Assembly: GCA_023091665.1 (NCBI GenBank)
Contig: JALJCQ010000014.1
Span: forward strand, 1,922,001-1,986,000
DNA length: 64,000 bases
Source: Pythium myriotylum
Taxonomy: Eukaryota; Oomycota; Peronosporomycetes; Pythiales; Pythiaceae
Reading direction: 5' to 3'
Shown here: in pieces, positions 35,821 through 48,592 of the stretch
How the letters are laid out: each line of letters begins with the position of its first letter
Position numbering within the stretch: position 1 is the stretch's first letter
The notes under the pieces: model-generated
What the model was told of the DNA's origin: nothing
The model's database searches: none
The model's input: only the letters and a program-made list of their open reading frames with translations
Position numbers and translations under genes: made by a program

Positions 35821-36154
35821 TGTTGGAAGGTCGCTTGGTTGGTGGGATGCAAAATGCAAAGTGAATTGATCGGGACTTAGTTCGCTGCTGCTACCTCTAA
35901 GCCGTCTGTGTGTGTCCTACCTGTCGTAAACATATGCAAACATAAACTGACTTCGTGGATACTTCAACGAAGTCGATGGGTGGCACTGGATTCAAACCAG
36001 AACCAGACGGAGAATCTTCCACATGTCGAATCTTCCACATGTCGAATCTTCCACATGTCGAATCTTCTGCAGGAGAATCTTCTACAGCCGAGCTTCAACT
36101 GCCGAGCTTCAACTGGAATGATGACGCTGGGTTCGAGGCGCATCATCTTCAACA
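35821..36154 (-). repeat. Copia-1 LTR (3' of J), 334 bp
   Basis: A complete LTR lacking about 27 bases between two TGTCCTAC repeats and carrying CCTGTCG for CCTATCG. The same deletion and variant occur in the LTR at 54592-54923. Confidence 0.93.
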
Positions 36155-39100
36155 CTCCCCCTCGACTCGACTGCGTCTTGAACACCAAGCTTGGTGCGGA
36201 GCACGTCGAACTGGACAGTGGGGATCGGCTTGGTCATGATGTCGGCAAGCATGTCTTGGGTCGGGCAATACTGGAGACACACTTGACCGTCCTCGACCTT
36301 CTCACGAACGAAGTGGTAGCGAATGTCGATGTGCTTGGTGCGCTTGTGGAACTCGGGGTTCTTGGCCAACGCGATCGCACCTTGGTTGTCTTCGTACACC
36401 GTGAGCGCTTGGTCGCTTGCAACTTCGCCGAGTTCGCACAGGAACGCCTTGAGCCACACGGCTTCTTGGATCGCTTCCGATAGAGCCATGTACTCTGCTT
36501 CGGTCGAGGAGAGGGCGACAGTTCGCTGCTTCTTGCTGCGCCAGCTGATGCATCCGCCGTTGAGCATGAACACGTAGCCGCTGGTGCTTCGACGTGACTC
36601 GATGTCGCCAGCCCAGTCGGCGTCGGAGTAGCCGACCAGTCTTCCGTCGTTCGATGCCGAGAACTGCAGGCCGTACGTCGGAGTCGCTTGCAGATACCGG
36701 AGCACACGCTTGAGAGCTTGCCAGTGTGTTGGACACGGGTCCGCGGCGAACTGGCTGAGTGTGCCGACTGCCGCTGCGAGGTCTGGTCGAGTGCCGACCA
36801 TGAGGTACATCAGTGCGCCGACTGCACTTCGGTACGGCACGTTCTTCATGGTGTCTTCGTGCTTGCAACCACCTTCGCACATGGCCTTGGTCAGCTTCAG
36901 TCCGGGGTCTTGAGGGGTCCTCACTGGTTTGCAGTCTTGCATGCCGAACTTGGTCAGGATCGACTGCAGGAACTTGGTCTGCCGCATGGTCACGTCGCCG
37001 AACTTGGGGTCTTGATCAACTTCCATGCCGAGGCAGTACTTGAGTTCGCCGAGGTCGGACATCTCGAAGCGTTCGCTGAGTGCACGCTTGGTCGCCGTGA
37101 GCAACTCGAGGCTGTTGCAGGCGAGGATGAGGTCGTCGACGTAGATCACCACGAAGATCATCGCTGAGCCGCTCCGCTTGACGTACACGCAGTGGTCCAT
37201 CTCGCACTTGGTGAAGCCGACCTTGCGCATGAAGGCGTCGATGGTCTGGTTCCACATGCGGGGCGACTGCTTGAGACCGTAGAGCGAGCGCTTGAGCTTG
37301 CACACGTAGTCGGGGTGACGCTGGTCGACGAAGCCTTCGGGCTGCTTCATGTAGATTTCTTCGTCGAGGTTGCCGTTCAGGAACGCCGTCTTGACATCCA
37401 TCTGATGGATCATGAGCTTGTGTCGAGCGGCGATGCTGAGGATGGTGCGGATCGACGTGAACTTGGCGACGGGTGCGAATGTCTCTTCGAAGTCGATGCC
37501 GTACTTCTGCAGGAACCCCTTGGCAACGAGTCGAGCCTTGTACCGCTCGACGAGTCCTTCGGCGGTTTCCTTGACCTTGAACACCCACTTGCTGGTGATG
37601 GCCTTGCGTCCGGCTGGCAAAGGGACTAGGTCCCAGGTCTCGTTCTTCTTGAGCGACTCAAGCTCGGAGTCGCAGGCTTCCTTCCAGTTGCTGGCGTCGT
37701 CGGATTCCATCGCCGACTTGAACGATGTCGGCAACTCTCCCCCTGAATTCACGACGAGAGCAAACTCTTCGAGATCGTGATCTTGATCTTCTCCCCCTTG
37801 TTCTTGCACGTCTTCGCCTTCTTCGTCTTCATCTTCTACGCCTTCCTCTTCGATCGACGTGAGCAGTGCAGACAGATCTTCGAGCGATGTCCTTGAACCT
37901 TGCGTAGGTGGTGGAGTCGCACCACTTGTGCGACCAACCCGTCCGTAGCGCTTCTCAACTGGCGGTTCAGCCAGGTTCTCGAGCGAGTGCGTGCGAGAGT
38001 GGCGCTTGGATCCTGGTGCGTAGTCGACATTCGGCTGCTGGGCCGATGCTGCTGCAGCAGGACGCTGCGACCGCTGGCCCTGTTGCCACTCCGGTCGCTC
38101 GTAGCTGCGCTGACTTGGTGCTGGTGAGGCTGGCTGCTCACCCATGTCTTCATCATCTTGGTTGTCGGTTGCTTCGTCTTGATCTTCATCATCTTCATCG
38201 TCGCGGAACTCGACGGACTTGCTCCAGGGTTCTTCACGCTTGCCATCGTCGAATGTGTCTTCCATGAACTGCGCGTCTCGACTGATGACGATCCGGCCGG
38301 TTGCGATTTCTTCAAACCGATACGCTTTCTCGTGGTCCGAGTAGCCGAGGAACCGACACAAGATGGCTCGGGCGTCGAACTTCGACCGCTTCTCCTTGGG
38401 CACGTGGACGTACGCATGGCAGCCGAACACCTTGAAGTTGGCGAGCAAGGGCTTCTTCCCGTACCATTCTTCGTACGGCGACTTGTACAAGTCTTGAGCG
38501 CGGGTCGGAAGTCGGTTGCGAACTTCGACTGCAGTCATGACGGCTTCGCCCCAGTACTCGTCGGACAAGTTGGCATGGTGGAGCTTGCAACGACCACACT
38601 CACCGATGGTTCGGTTCATGCGCTCCGCCACACCGTTCAACTGAGGCGTGTATGGCGGCGTGACGTCGTGCTCGATGCCACGCTTGCGGCAGAACTTGGC
38701 AAGTTTGGCCGACTGGTACTCGCCGCCGCCGTCGGTTCGAAGCACCTTGACTCGACGACCGGTTTGGTTCTCGGCCCAGTTGACGAACTCGACGAACTTG
38801 TCGTAGACTTCGTCCTTGGACCGCATCAGGTACAACTTGCACAGTCGAGACTTGTCGTCGGTGAAGGTGGCAAAGTACTTCATGCCGCCGAAAGTCGGAG
38901 TCTTCATAGGGCCGGCCACATCGCTGTACACGACGTCAAGCAGATTCGCAGACCGCTTGGTCGTGCCCGACTGGAACTTGACGCGAGTCAGCTTGCCGAG
39001 TGCACAGCCTTCACAGACCTCCCACTCCTGCACAGACCCGATATCGAGTCCGTCGGCGAGGTCCTTCTTGACGATGGCTTCGAGACCGCTGAAGCCGATG

Positions 39101-39648
39101 TGACCGAGTCGGAGGTGCCACAGGTACGACTTGGACATGGCGCGACCTCGTCTTGCACTGGTGGCGTGGGATGCTTCAGTCGACACTGGAGACATGTTGA
39201 GCTTGAACAGACCCTTGCCGATTCGAGTGCCGATGGTCCGCTTGGCGCCCTTCAGCATGACAAAGCAACCGTCCTTGTTGAACGTCACGGGAGCAACGTC
39301 CTCCGTGAATCTTCCGACCGAGAACAGGTTGCGGCTGAGCTTGGGGATATGCCACACGTTGGTGAGCAAACCCTTCTTGACACCGCTTGGAGTCTTCATC
39401 GACATGAGAATGTCTCCCACGCCAACTGCTTGGACCGTGCCATCATCGGCCAGATGCACGTCGACTGGGTCAATCTTCTTGTAGTTCATCATGAACTGCT
39501 TGGTTCGCGACATGTGCTGAGTCGCACCCGAGTCGACCAACCACGCCGTGGATTGACTCGACTTGCCTTGGGTCTTCCCGACCGAGAACAGGTACTCGCC
39601 GGGGTCTTCATCTCGCGCAAGGTTGGCTCGCTGGAACCGTTGCCGAGG

Positions 39649-39685
<37 letters not shown>

Positions 39686-40488
39686 CCGGAGTTGCCGTTG
39701 CCGTTGCCGTTGTCCTTGACACGCGAGTGGCACTCCGCGGCCCAATGACCGATCTTGCCGCAGTAGTTGCACGTGCCAGTCTTCTTGACTGCACGGCCCT
39801 TGGGCTTCGCGTCACTTGTCATGAACGCTTGGCCAAGCGTGGCTCCGTCGCCACCTTGCTCCTTGCGCTTCATGTCTTCATGGAGCAGCCGAGACGTCAC
39901 GAGTTCCCACGTGAGCGCGTCGACACGCGACTCCAACGCCGTGATGAGGAACTGGTACGACTCGCTGAGACTGCCGAGAAGCGTGATCACCAAGTCGTCT
40001 TCGCTGACCGGAGCGCCGACTGCGTCGAGTTGCTCGGCCAGGGTCTTGAGCTTGTTGATGTGCGTGAGCACATCGTCACCTTCTTCCATCATGGTCGTGA
40101 AGAAACGACGACGAAGAAAGAGCTTGTTGGCAAGGCTCTTCTTCTCGAAGTGTTCTTCCAGTCTTGACCATGCATCTTGCGCACCACTCGCCGACCGAAC
40201 CAGCGGGAGCTGCGAGTCTTCCATCGCGAGACAGATCATCGCGAGCGCCTTGCGAGACTTCTTCTTGAAGAGGGCTCGGTCCGCGTCGGTCTGGCACTGC
40301 TCGAGTTTGACCTCTCCACAGACAACTTCCCAGACGTCGCGTTCTTCGAGCACCATCTGCATCTTGAACTTCCATGTGTGGAAGTTGGTTCCGTCGAACT
40401 TGTTGATGCGAGCTGGGGTGGTCGAATCCATGGCGAAGGCTGGGGAGGCGAAGTCGGTGGAGGCAGAGTCGGCTGGGCTTGGGCTCAT
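36109..40488 (-). CDS. Copia-1 J polyprotein (gag-pol), intact, 1,459 aa
   Basis: An uninterrupted frame from the ATG in the primer-binding site (40488) to a stop inside the 3' LTR (36109-36111). In order: gag (about 30-220), zinc knuckle [14 protein letters not shown] (about 240), Asn-Gly spacer, protease VDSGATQH, integrase zinc head and DDE ([21 protein letters not shown]), acidic and Gln/Ser/Pro-rich linker, RT ([18 protein letters not shown]) and RNase H (YSDADW, STEAEY, EDNQG). All catalytic residues are present. Differences from S include [14 protein letters not shown] changes in the protease-integrase linker and DPKFGD for DPKSGD. Both flanking LTRs exist, but they match poorly for a simple single insertion because the right one is shared with K. 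Confidence 0.93.
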
Positions 40489-40492
40489 AACC

Positions 40493-40851
40493 TGTTGGAA
40501 GGTCGCTTGGTTGGTGGGATGCAAAATGCAAAGTAAATTGATCGGGACTTAGTTCGCTACTGCTACCTCTAAGCCGTCTGTGTGTGTCCTACGCTACCAT
40601 AATCAAATGTATGTCCTACCTATCGTAAACATATGCAAACATAAACTGACTTCGTGGATACTTCAACGAAGTCGATGGGTGGCACTGGATTCAAACCAGA
40701 ACCAGACGGAGAATCTTCCACATGTCGAATCTTCCACATGTCGAATCTTCCACGGAGAATCTTCTGCAGGAGGTTCTTCTACAGCCGAGCTTCAACTGCC
40801 GAGCTTCAACTGGAATGATGACGCTGGGTTCGAGGCGCATCATCTTCAACA
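40493..40851 (-). repeat. Copia-1 LTR (5' of J, 3' of K), 359 bp
   Basis: A complete LTR between the primer-binding site of J and the polypurine tract of K. It carries the variant AGGAGGTTCTTC, also seen in the LTRs at 44086 and 48234, which destroys one GAATCTTC motif. Confidence 0.95.
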
Positions 40852-43800
40852 CTCCCCCTCGACTCGACTGCGTCTTGAACACCAAGCTTGGTGCGGAGCA
40901 CGTCGAACTGGACGGTGGGGATCGGCTTGGTCATGATGTCGGCAAGCATGTCTTGGGTCGGGCAATACTGCAGACACACTTGACCGTCCTCGACCTTCTC
41001 ACGAACGAAGTGGTAGCGAATGTCGATGTGCTTGGTGCGCTTGTGGAACTCGGGGTTCTTGGCCAACGCGATCGCACCTTGGTTGTCTTCATACACCGTG
41101 AGCGCTTGGTCGCTTGCAACTTCGCCGAGTTCGCACAGGAACGCCTTGAGCCACACGGCTTCTTGGATCGCTTCCGATAGAGCCATGTACTCTGCTTCGG
41201 TCGAGGAGAGGGCGACAGTTCGCTGCTTCTTGCTGCGCCAGCTGATGCATCCGCCGTTGAGCATGAACACGTAGCCGCTGGTGCTTCGACGTGACTCGAT
41301 GTCGCCAGCCCAGTCGGCGTCGGAGTAGCCGACCAGTCTTCCGTCGTTCGATGCCGAGAACTGCAGGCCGTACGTCGGAGTCGCTTGCAGATACCGGAGC
41401 ACACGCTTGAGAGCTTGCCAGTGTGTTGGACACGGGTCCGCGGCGAACTGGCTGAGTGTGCCGACTGCCGCTGCGAGGTCTGGTCGAGTGCCGACCATGA
41501 GGTACATCAGTGCGCCGACTGCACTTCGGTGCGGCACGTTCTTCATGGTGTCTTCGTGCTTGCAACCACCTTCACACATGGCCTTGGTCAGCTTGAGTCC
41601 GGGGTCTTGAGGGGTCCTCACTGGTTTGCAGTCTTGCATGCCGAACTTGGTCAGGATCGACTGCAGGAACTTGGTCTGCCGCATGGTCACGTCGCCGAAC
41701 TTGGGGTCTTGATCAACTTCCATGCCGAGGCAGTACTTGAGTTCGCCGAGGTCGGACATCTCGAAGCGTTCGCTGAGTGCACGCTTGGTCGCCGTGAGCA
41801 ACTCGAGGCTGTTGCAGGCGAGGATGAGGTCGTCGACGTAGATCACCACGAAGATCATCGCTGAGCCGCTCCGCTTGACGTACACGCAGTGGTCCATCTC
41901 GCACTTGGTGAAGCCGACCTTGCGCATGAAGGCGTCGATCGTCTGGTTCCACATGCGTGGCGACTGCTTGAGACCGTAGAGCGAGCGCTTGAGCTTGCAC
42001 ACGTAGTCGGGGTGACGCTGGTCGACGAAGCCTTCGGGCTGCTTCATGTAGATTTCTTCGTCGAGGTTGCCGTTCAGGAACGCCGTCTTGACATCCATCT
42101 GATGGATCATGAGCTTGTGTCGAGCGGCGATGCTGAGGATGGTGCGGATCGACGTGAACTTGGCGACGGGTGCGAACGTCTCTTCGAAGTCGATGCCGTA
42201 CTTCTGCAGGAACCCCTTGGCAACGAGTCGAGCCTTGTACCGTTCGACGAGTCCTTCGGCGGTTTCCTTGACCTTGAACACCCACTTGCTGGTGATGGCC
42301 TTGCGTCCGGCTGGCAAAGGGACTAGGTCCCATGTCTCGTTCTTCTTGAGCGACTCAAGCTCGGAGTCGCAAGCTTCCTTCCAGTTGCTGGCGTCGTCGG
42401 ATTCCATCGCCGACTTGAACGATGTCGGCAACTCTCCCCCTGAATTCACGACGAGAGCAAACTCTTCGTAATCTTGGTCTTCTCCCCCTTGTTCTTGCAC
42501 GTCTTCGCCTTCTTCATCTTCATCTTCTACGCCTTCCTCTTCGATCGACGTGAGCAGTGCAGACAGATCTTCGAGCGATGTCCTTGGACCTTGCGTAGGT
42601 GGTGGAGTCGCACCACTTGTGCGTCCAACACGTCCGTAGCGCTTCTCAACTGGCGGTTCAGCCAGGTTCTCGAGCGAGTGCGTGCGAGAGTGGCGCTTGG
42701 ACCCTGGTGCGTAGTCGACATTCGGCTGCTGGGCCGATGCTGGTGCTGCTGGACGCTGCGACCGCTGGCCCTGTTGCCACTCCGGTCGCTCGTAGCTGCG
42801 CTGACTTGGTGCTGGTGAGGCTGGCTGCTCACCCATGTCTTCATCATCTTGGTTGTCGGTTGCTTCATCTTGATCCTCATCATCTTCATCGTCGCGGAAC
42901 TCGACGGACTTGCTCCAGGGTTCTTCGCGCTTGCCATCGTCGAATGTGTCTTCCATGAACTGCGCGTCTCGACTGATGACGATCCGGCCGGTTGCGATTT
43001 CTTCAAACCGATACGCTTTCTCGTGGTCCGAGTAGCCGAGGAACCGACACAAGATGGCTCGGGCGTCGAACTTCGACCGCTTCTCCTTGGGCACGTGGAC
43101 GTACGCATGGCAGCCGAACACCTTGAAGTTGGCGAGCAAGGGCTTCTTCCCGTACCATTCTTCGTACGGCGACTTGTACGAGTCTTGAGCGCGGGTCGGA
43201 AGTCGGTTGCGAACTTCGACTGCAGTCATGACGGCTTCGCCCCAGTACTCGTCGGACAAGTTGGCATGGTGGAGCTTGCAACGACCACACTCACCGATGG
43301 TTCGGTTCATGCGCTCCGCCACACCGTTCAACTGAGGCGTGTATGGCGGCGTGACATCGTGCTCGATGCCATGCTTGCGACAGAACTTGGCAAGCTTGGC
43401 CGACTGGTACTCGCCGCCGCCGTCGGTTCGAAGCACCTTGACTCGACGACCGGTTTGGTTCTCGGCCCAGTTGACGAACTCGACGAACTTGTCGTAGACT
43501 TCGTCCTTGGACCGCATCAGGTACAACTTGCACAGTCGAGACTTGTCGTCGGTGAAGGTGGCGAAGTACTTCATGCCGCCGAAAGTCGGAGTCTTCATAG
43601 GGCCGGCCACATCGCTGTACACGACGTCAAGCAGATTCGCAGACCGCTTGGTCGTGCCCGACTGGAACTTGACGCGAGTCAGCTTGCCGAGTGCACAGCC
43701 TTCACAGACCTCCCACTCCTGCACAGACCCGATATCGAGTCCGTCGGCGAGGTCCTTCTTGACGATGGCTTCGAGACCGCTGAAGCCGATGTGACCGAGT

Positions 43801-44085
43801 CGGAGGTGCCACAGGTACGACTTGGACATGGCGCGACCTCGTCTTGTACTGGCGGCGTGGGCTGCTTCAGTCGACACTGGAGACATGTTGAGCTTGAACA
43901 GACCCTTGCCGATACGAGTGCCGATGGTCCGCTTGGCGCCCTTCAGCATGACAAAGCAACCGTCCTTGTCGAACGTCACGGGAGCAACGTCCTCCGTGAA
44001 TCTTCCGACCGAGAACAGGTTGCGGCTGAGCTTGGGGATATGCCACACGTTGGTGAGCAAACCCTTCTTGACACCGCTTGGAGTC
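40806..44085 (-). pseudogene. Copia-1 K: pol without gag and protease core
   Basis: The 5' LTR joins the coding region at GACTCCAAGCGG ([10 protein letters not shown], about residue 385), so the primer-binding site, all of gag, the zinc knuckle and the protease DSG are deleted. Integrase, RT and RNase H downstream are open to the stop in the LTR at 40806. There is no in-frame ATG at the start: the only upstream extension runs into the LTR. Without a primer-binding site it cannot be reverse transcribed normally. L has the identical 5' junction. Confidence 0.92.
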
Positions 44086-44444
44086 TGTTGGAAGGTCGCT
44101 TGGTTGGTGGGATGCAAAATGCAAAGTGAATTGATCGGGACTTAGTTCGCTACTGCTACCTCTAAGCCGTCTGTGTGTGTCCTACGCTACCATAATCAAA
44201 TGTATGTCCTACCTATCGTAAACATATGCAAACATAAACTGACTTCGTGGATACTTCAACGAAGTCGATGGGTGGCACTGGATTCAAACCAGAACCAGAC
44301 GGAGAATCTTCCACATGTCGAATCTTCCACATGTCGAATCTTCCACGGAGAATCTTCTGCAGGAGGTTCTTCTACAGCCGAGCTTCAACTGCCGAGCTTC
44401 AACTGGAATGATGACGCTGGGTTCGAGGCGCATCATCTTCAACA
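44086..44444 (-). repeat. Copia-1 LTR (5' of K, 3' of L), 359 bp
   Basis: It is nearly identical to the LTR at 48234-48592, including AGGAGGTTCTTC and the adjoining junction AACACCCCTTGTTC. Confidence 0.95.
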
Positions 44445-46053
44445 CCCCTTGTTCTTGCACGTCTTCGCCTTCTTCGTCTTCATCTTCTACGCCTTCCTCT
44501 TCGATCGACGTGAGCAGTGCAGACAGATCTTCGAGCGATGTCCTTGGACCTTGCGTGGGTGGTGGAGTCGCACCACTTGTGCGACCAACCCGTCCGTAGC
44601 GCTTCTCAACTGGCGGTTCAGCCAGGTTCTCGAGCGAGTGCGTGCGAGAGTGGCGCTTGGACCCTGGTGCGTAGTCGACATTCGGCTGCTGGGCCGATGC
44701 TGGTGCTGCTGGACGCTGCGACCGCTGGCCCTGTTGCCACTCCGGTCGCTCGTAGCTGCGCTGACTTGGTGCTGGTGAGGCTGGCTGCTCACCCATGTCT
44801 TCATCATCTTGGTTGTCGGTTGCTTCATCTTGATCTTCATCATCTTCATCATCTTCATCGTCGCGGAACTCGACGGACTTGCTCCAGGTTCTTCGCGCTT
44901 GCCATCGTCGAATGTGTCTTCCATGAACTGCGCGTCTCGACTGATGACGATCCGACCGGTTGCGATTTCTTCAAACCGATACGCCTTCTCGTGGTCCGAG
45001 TAGCCGAGGAACCGACACAAGATGGCTCGGGCGTCGAACTTCGACCGCTTCTCCTTGGGCACGTGGACGTACGCATGGCAGCCGAACACCTTGAAGTTGG
45101 CGAGCAAGGGCTTCTTCCCGTACCATTCTTCGTACGGCGACTTGTACAAGTCTTGAGCGCGGGTCGGAAGTCGGTTGCGAACTTCGACTGCAGTCATGAC
45201 GGCTTCGCCCCAGTACTCGTCGGACAAGTTGGCATGGTGGAGCTTGCAACGACCACACTCACCGATGGTTCGGTTCATGCGCTCCGCCACACCGTTCAAC
45301 TGAGGCGTGTATGGCGGCGTGACATCGTGCTCGATGCCATGCTTGCGACAGAACTTGGCAAGCTTGGCCGACTGGTACTCGCCGCCGCCGTCGGTTCGAA
45401 GCACCTTGACTCGACGACCGGTTTGGTTCTCGGCCCAGTTGACGAACTCGACGAACTTGTCGTAGACTTCGTCCTTGGACCGCATCAGGTACAACTTGCA
45501 CAGTCGAGACTTGTCGTCGGTGAAGGTGGCGAAGTACTTCATGCCGCCGAAAGTCGGAGTCTTCATAGGGCCGGCCACATCGCTGTACACGACGTCAAGC
45601 AGATTCGCAGACCGCTTGGTCGTGCCCGACTGGAACTTGACGCGAGTCAGCTTGCCGAGTGCACAGCCTTCACAGACCTCCCACTGTTGCACAGACCCGA
45701 TATCGAGTCCGTCGGCGAGGTCCTTCTTGACGATGGCTTCGAGACCGCTGAAGCCGATGTGACCGAGTCGGAGGTGCCACAGGTACGACTTGGACATGGC
45801 GCGACCTCGTCTTGTACTGGCGGCGTGGGCTGCTTCAGTCGACACTGGAGACATGTTGAGCTTGAACAGACCCTTGCCGATACGAGTGCCGATGGTCCGC
45901 TTGGCGCCCTTCAGCATGACAAAGCAACCGTCCTTGTCGAACGTCACGGGAGCAACGTCCTCCGTGAATCTTCCGACCGAGAACAGGTTGCGGCTGAGCT
46001 TGGGGATATGCCACACGTTGGTGAGCAAACCCTTCTTGACACCGCTTGGAGTC
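44445..46053 (-). pseudogene. Copia-1 L: integrase-only remnant, deleted at both ends
   Basis: The 5' side has the K junction ([10 protein letters not shown]) and the 3' side stops in the linker (VQEQG) at the P junction, so only protease end, integrase and linker remain. A one-base deletion near 44887 (GAACCTGG for GAACCCTGG) shifts the frame after GKREEP. An extra GATGAT triplet pair lies in the acidic stretch. The integrase core ([21 protein letters not shown]) is undamaged. Confidence 0.92.
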
Positions 46054-46428
46054 TGTTGGAAGGTCGCTTGGTTGGTGGGATGCAAAATGCAAAGTGAATT
46101 GATCGGGACTTAGTTCGCTACTGCTACCTCTAAGCCGTCTGTGTGTGTCCTACGCTACCATAATCAAATGTATGTCCTACCTATCGTAAACATATGCAAA
46201 CATAAACTGACTTCGTGGATACTTCAACGAAGTCGATGGGTGGCACTGGATTCAAACCAGAACCAGACGGAGAATCTTCCACATGTCGAATCTTCCACAT
46301 GTCGAATCTTCCACATGTCGAATCTTCCACGGAGAATCTTCTGCACGAGAATCTTCTACAGCCGAGCTTCAACTGCCGAGCTTCAACTGGAATGATGACG
46401 CTGGGTTCGAGGCGCATCATCTTCAACA
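46054..46428 (-). repeat. Copia-1 LTR (5' of L, 3' of M), 375 bp
   Basis: A complete LTR with one additional 16-base unit (three CACATGTCGAATCTTC units). Confidence 0.95.
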
Positions 46429-46514
46429 CTCCCCCTCGACTCGACTGCGTCTTGAACACCAAGCTTGGTGCGGAGCACGTCGAACTGGACAGTGGGGATC
46501 GGCTTGGTCATGAT
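46429..46514 (-). pseudogene. Copia-1 M pol tail, left piece
   Basis: It encodes the last residues ([17 protein letters not shown]) and the polypurine tract. It is interrupted at ATGAT (46510-46514) by element N and continues at 54924. Confidence 0.92.
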
Positions 46515-46827
46515 TGTTGAAGATGATGCGCCTCGAACCCAGCGTCATCATTCCAGTTGAAGCTCGGCAGTTGAAGCTCGGCTGTAGAAGATTCTCCTGC
46601 AGAAGATTCTCCGTCTGGTTCTGGTTTGAATCCAGTGCCACCCATCGACTTCGTTGAAGTATCCACGAAGTCAGTCTATGTTTGCATATGTTTACGATAG
46701 GTAGGACATACATTTGATTACGGTAGCGTAGGACACACACAGACGGCTTAGAGGTAGCAGCAGCGAACTAAGTCCCGATCAATTCACTTTGCATTTTGCA
46801 TCCCACCAACCAAGCGACCTTCCAACA
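46515..46827 (+). repeat. Copia-1 LTR (5' of N), 313 bp
   Basis: It has lost 46 bases of the motif array, leaving two GAAGATTC motifs instead of five. The promoter segment is intact. Confidence 0.93.
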
Positions 46828-46831
46828 GGTT

Positions 46832-47634
46832 ATGAGCCCAAGCCCAGCCGACTCTGCCTCCACCGACTTCGCCTCCCCAGCCTTCGCCATGGATTCGACC
46901 ACCCCAGCCCGCATCAACAAGTTCGACGGAACCAACTTCCACACATGGAAGTTCAAGATGCAGATGGTGCTCGAAGAACGCGACGTCTGGGAAGTTGTCT
47001 GTGGAGAGGTCAAACTCGAGCAGTGCCAGACCGACGCGGACCGAGCCCTCTTCAAGAAGAAGTCTCGCAAGGCGCTCGCGATGATCTGTCTCGCGATGGA
47101 AGACTCGCAGCTCCCGCTGGTTCGGTCGGCGAGTGGTGCGCAAGATGCATGGTCAAGACTGGAAGAACACTTCGAGAAGAAGAGCCTTGCCAACAAGCTC
47201 TTTCTTCGTCGTCGTTTCTTCACGACCATGATGGAAGAAGGTGACGATGTGCTCACGCACATCAACAAGCTCAAGACCCTGGCCGAGCAACTCGACGCAG
47301 TCGGCGCTCCGGTCAGCGAAGACGACTTGGTGATCACGCTTCTCGGCAGTCTCAGCGAGTCGTACCAGTTCCTCATCACGGCGTTGGAGTCGCGTGTCGA
47401 CGCGCTCACGTGGGAACTCGTGACGTCTCGGCTGCTCCATGAAGACATGAAGCGCAAGGAGCAAGGTGGCGACGGAGCCACGCTTGGCCAAGCGTTCATG
47501 ACAAGTGACGCGAAGCCCAAGGGCCGTGCAGTCAAGAAGACTGGCACGTGCAACTACTGCGGCAAGATCGGTCATTGGGCCGCGGAGTGCCACTCGCGTG
47601 TCAAGGACAACGGCAACGGCAACGGCAACTCCGG

Positions 47635-47671
<37 letters not shown>

Positions 47672-48233
47672 CCTCGGCAACGGTTCCAGCGAGCCAACCT
47701 TGCGCGAGATGAAGACCCCGGCGAGTACCTGTTCTCGGTCGGGAAGACCCAAGGCAAGTCGAGTCAATCCACGGCGTGGTTGGTCGACTCGGGTGCGACT
47801 CAGCACATGTCGCGAACCAAGCAGTTCATGATGAACTACAAGAAGATTGACCCAGTCGACGTGCATCTGGCCGATGATGGCACGGTCCAAGCAGTTGGCG
47901 TGGGAGACATTCTCATGTCGATGAAGACTCCAAGCGGTGTCAAGAAGGGTTTGCTCACCAACGTGTGGCATATCCCCAAGCTCAGCCGCAACCTGTTCTC
48001 GGTCGGAAGATTCACGGAGGACGTTGCTCCCGTGACGTTCGACAAGGACGGTTGCTTCGTCGTGCTCAAGGGCGCCAAGCGGACCATCGGCACTCGAATC
48101 GGCAAGGGTCTGTTCAAGCTCAACATGTCTCCAGTGTCGACTGAAGCAGCCCACGCCGCCAGTGCAAGACGAGGTCGCGCCATGTCCAAGTCGTACCTGT
48201 GGCACCTCCGACTCGGTCACATCGGCTTCAGCG
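46832..48233 (+). pseudogene. Copia-1 N gag-protease, 5' piece
   Basis: The frame is open from the ATG in the primer-binding site through gag, zinc knuckle and protease to [12 protein letters not shown] in the integrase zinc head. There it is interrupted by P at CAGCG (48229-48233). It continues at 51658. Confidence 0.93.
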
Positions 48234-48592
48234 TGTTGGAAGGTCGCTTGGTTGGTGGGATGCAAAATGCAAAGTGAATTGATCGGGACTTAGTTCGCTA
48301 CTGCTACCTCTAAGCCGTCTGTGTGTGTCCTACGCTACCATAATCAAATGTATGTCCTACCTATCGTAAACATATGCAAACATAAACTGACTTCGTGGAT
48401 ACTTCAACGAAGTCGATGGGTGGCACTGGATTCAAACCAGAACCAGACGGAGAATCTTCCACATGTCGAATCTTCCACATGTCGAATCTTCCACGGAGAA
48501 TCTTCTGCAGGAGGTTCTTCTACAGCCGAGCTTCAACTGCCGAGCTTCAACTGGAATGATGACGCTGGGTTCGAGGCGCATCATCTTCAACA
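48234..48592 (-). repeat. Copia-1 LTR (3' of P), 359 bp
   Basis: A complete LTR next to target site CAGCG on its left and to CCCCTTGTTC (the deleted coding end) on its right. Confidence 0.95.
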
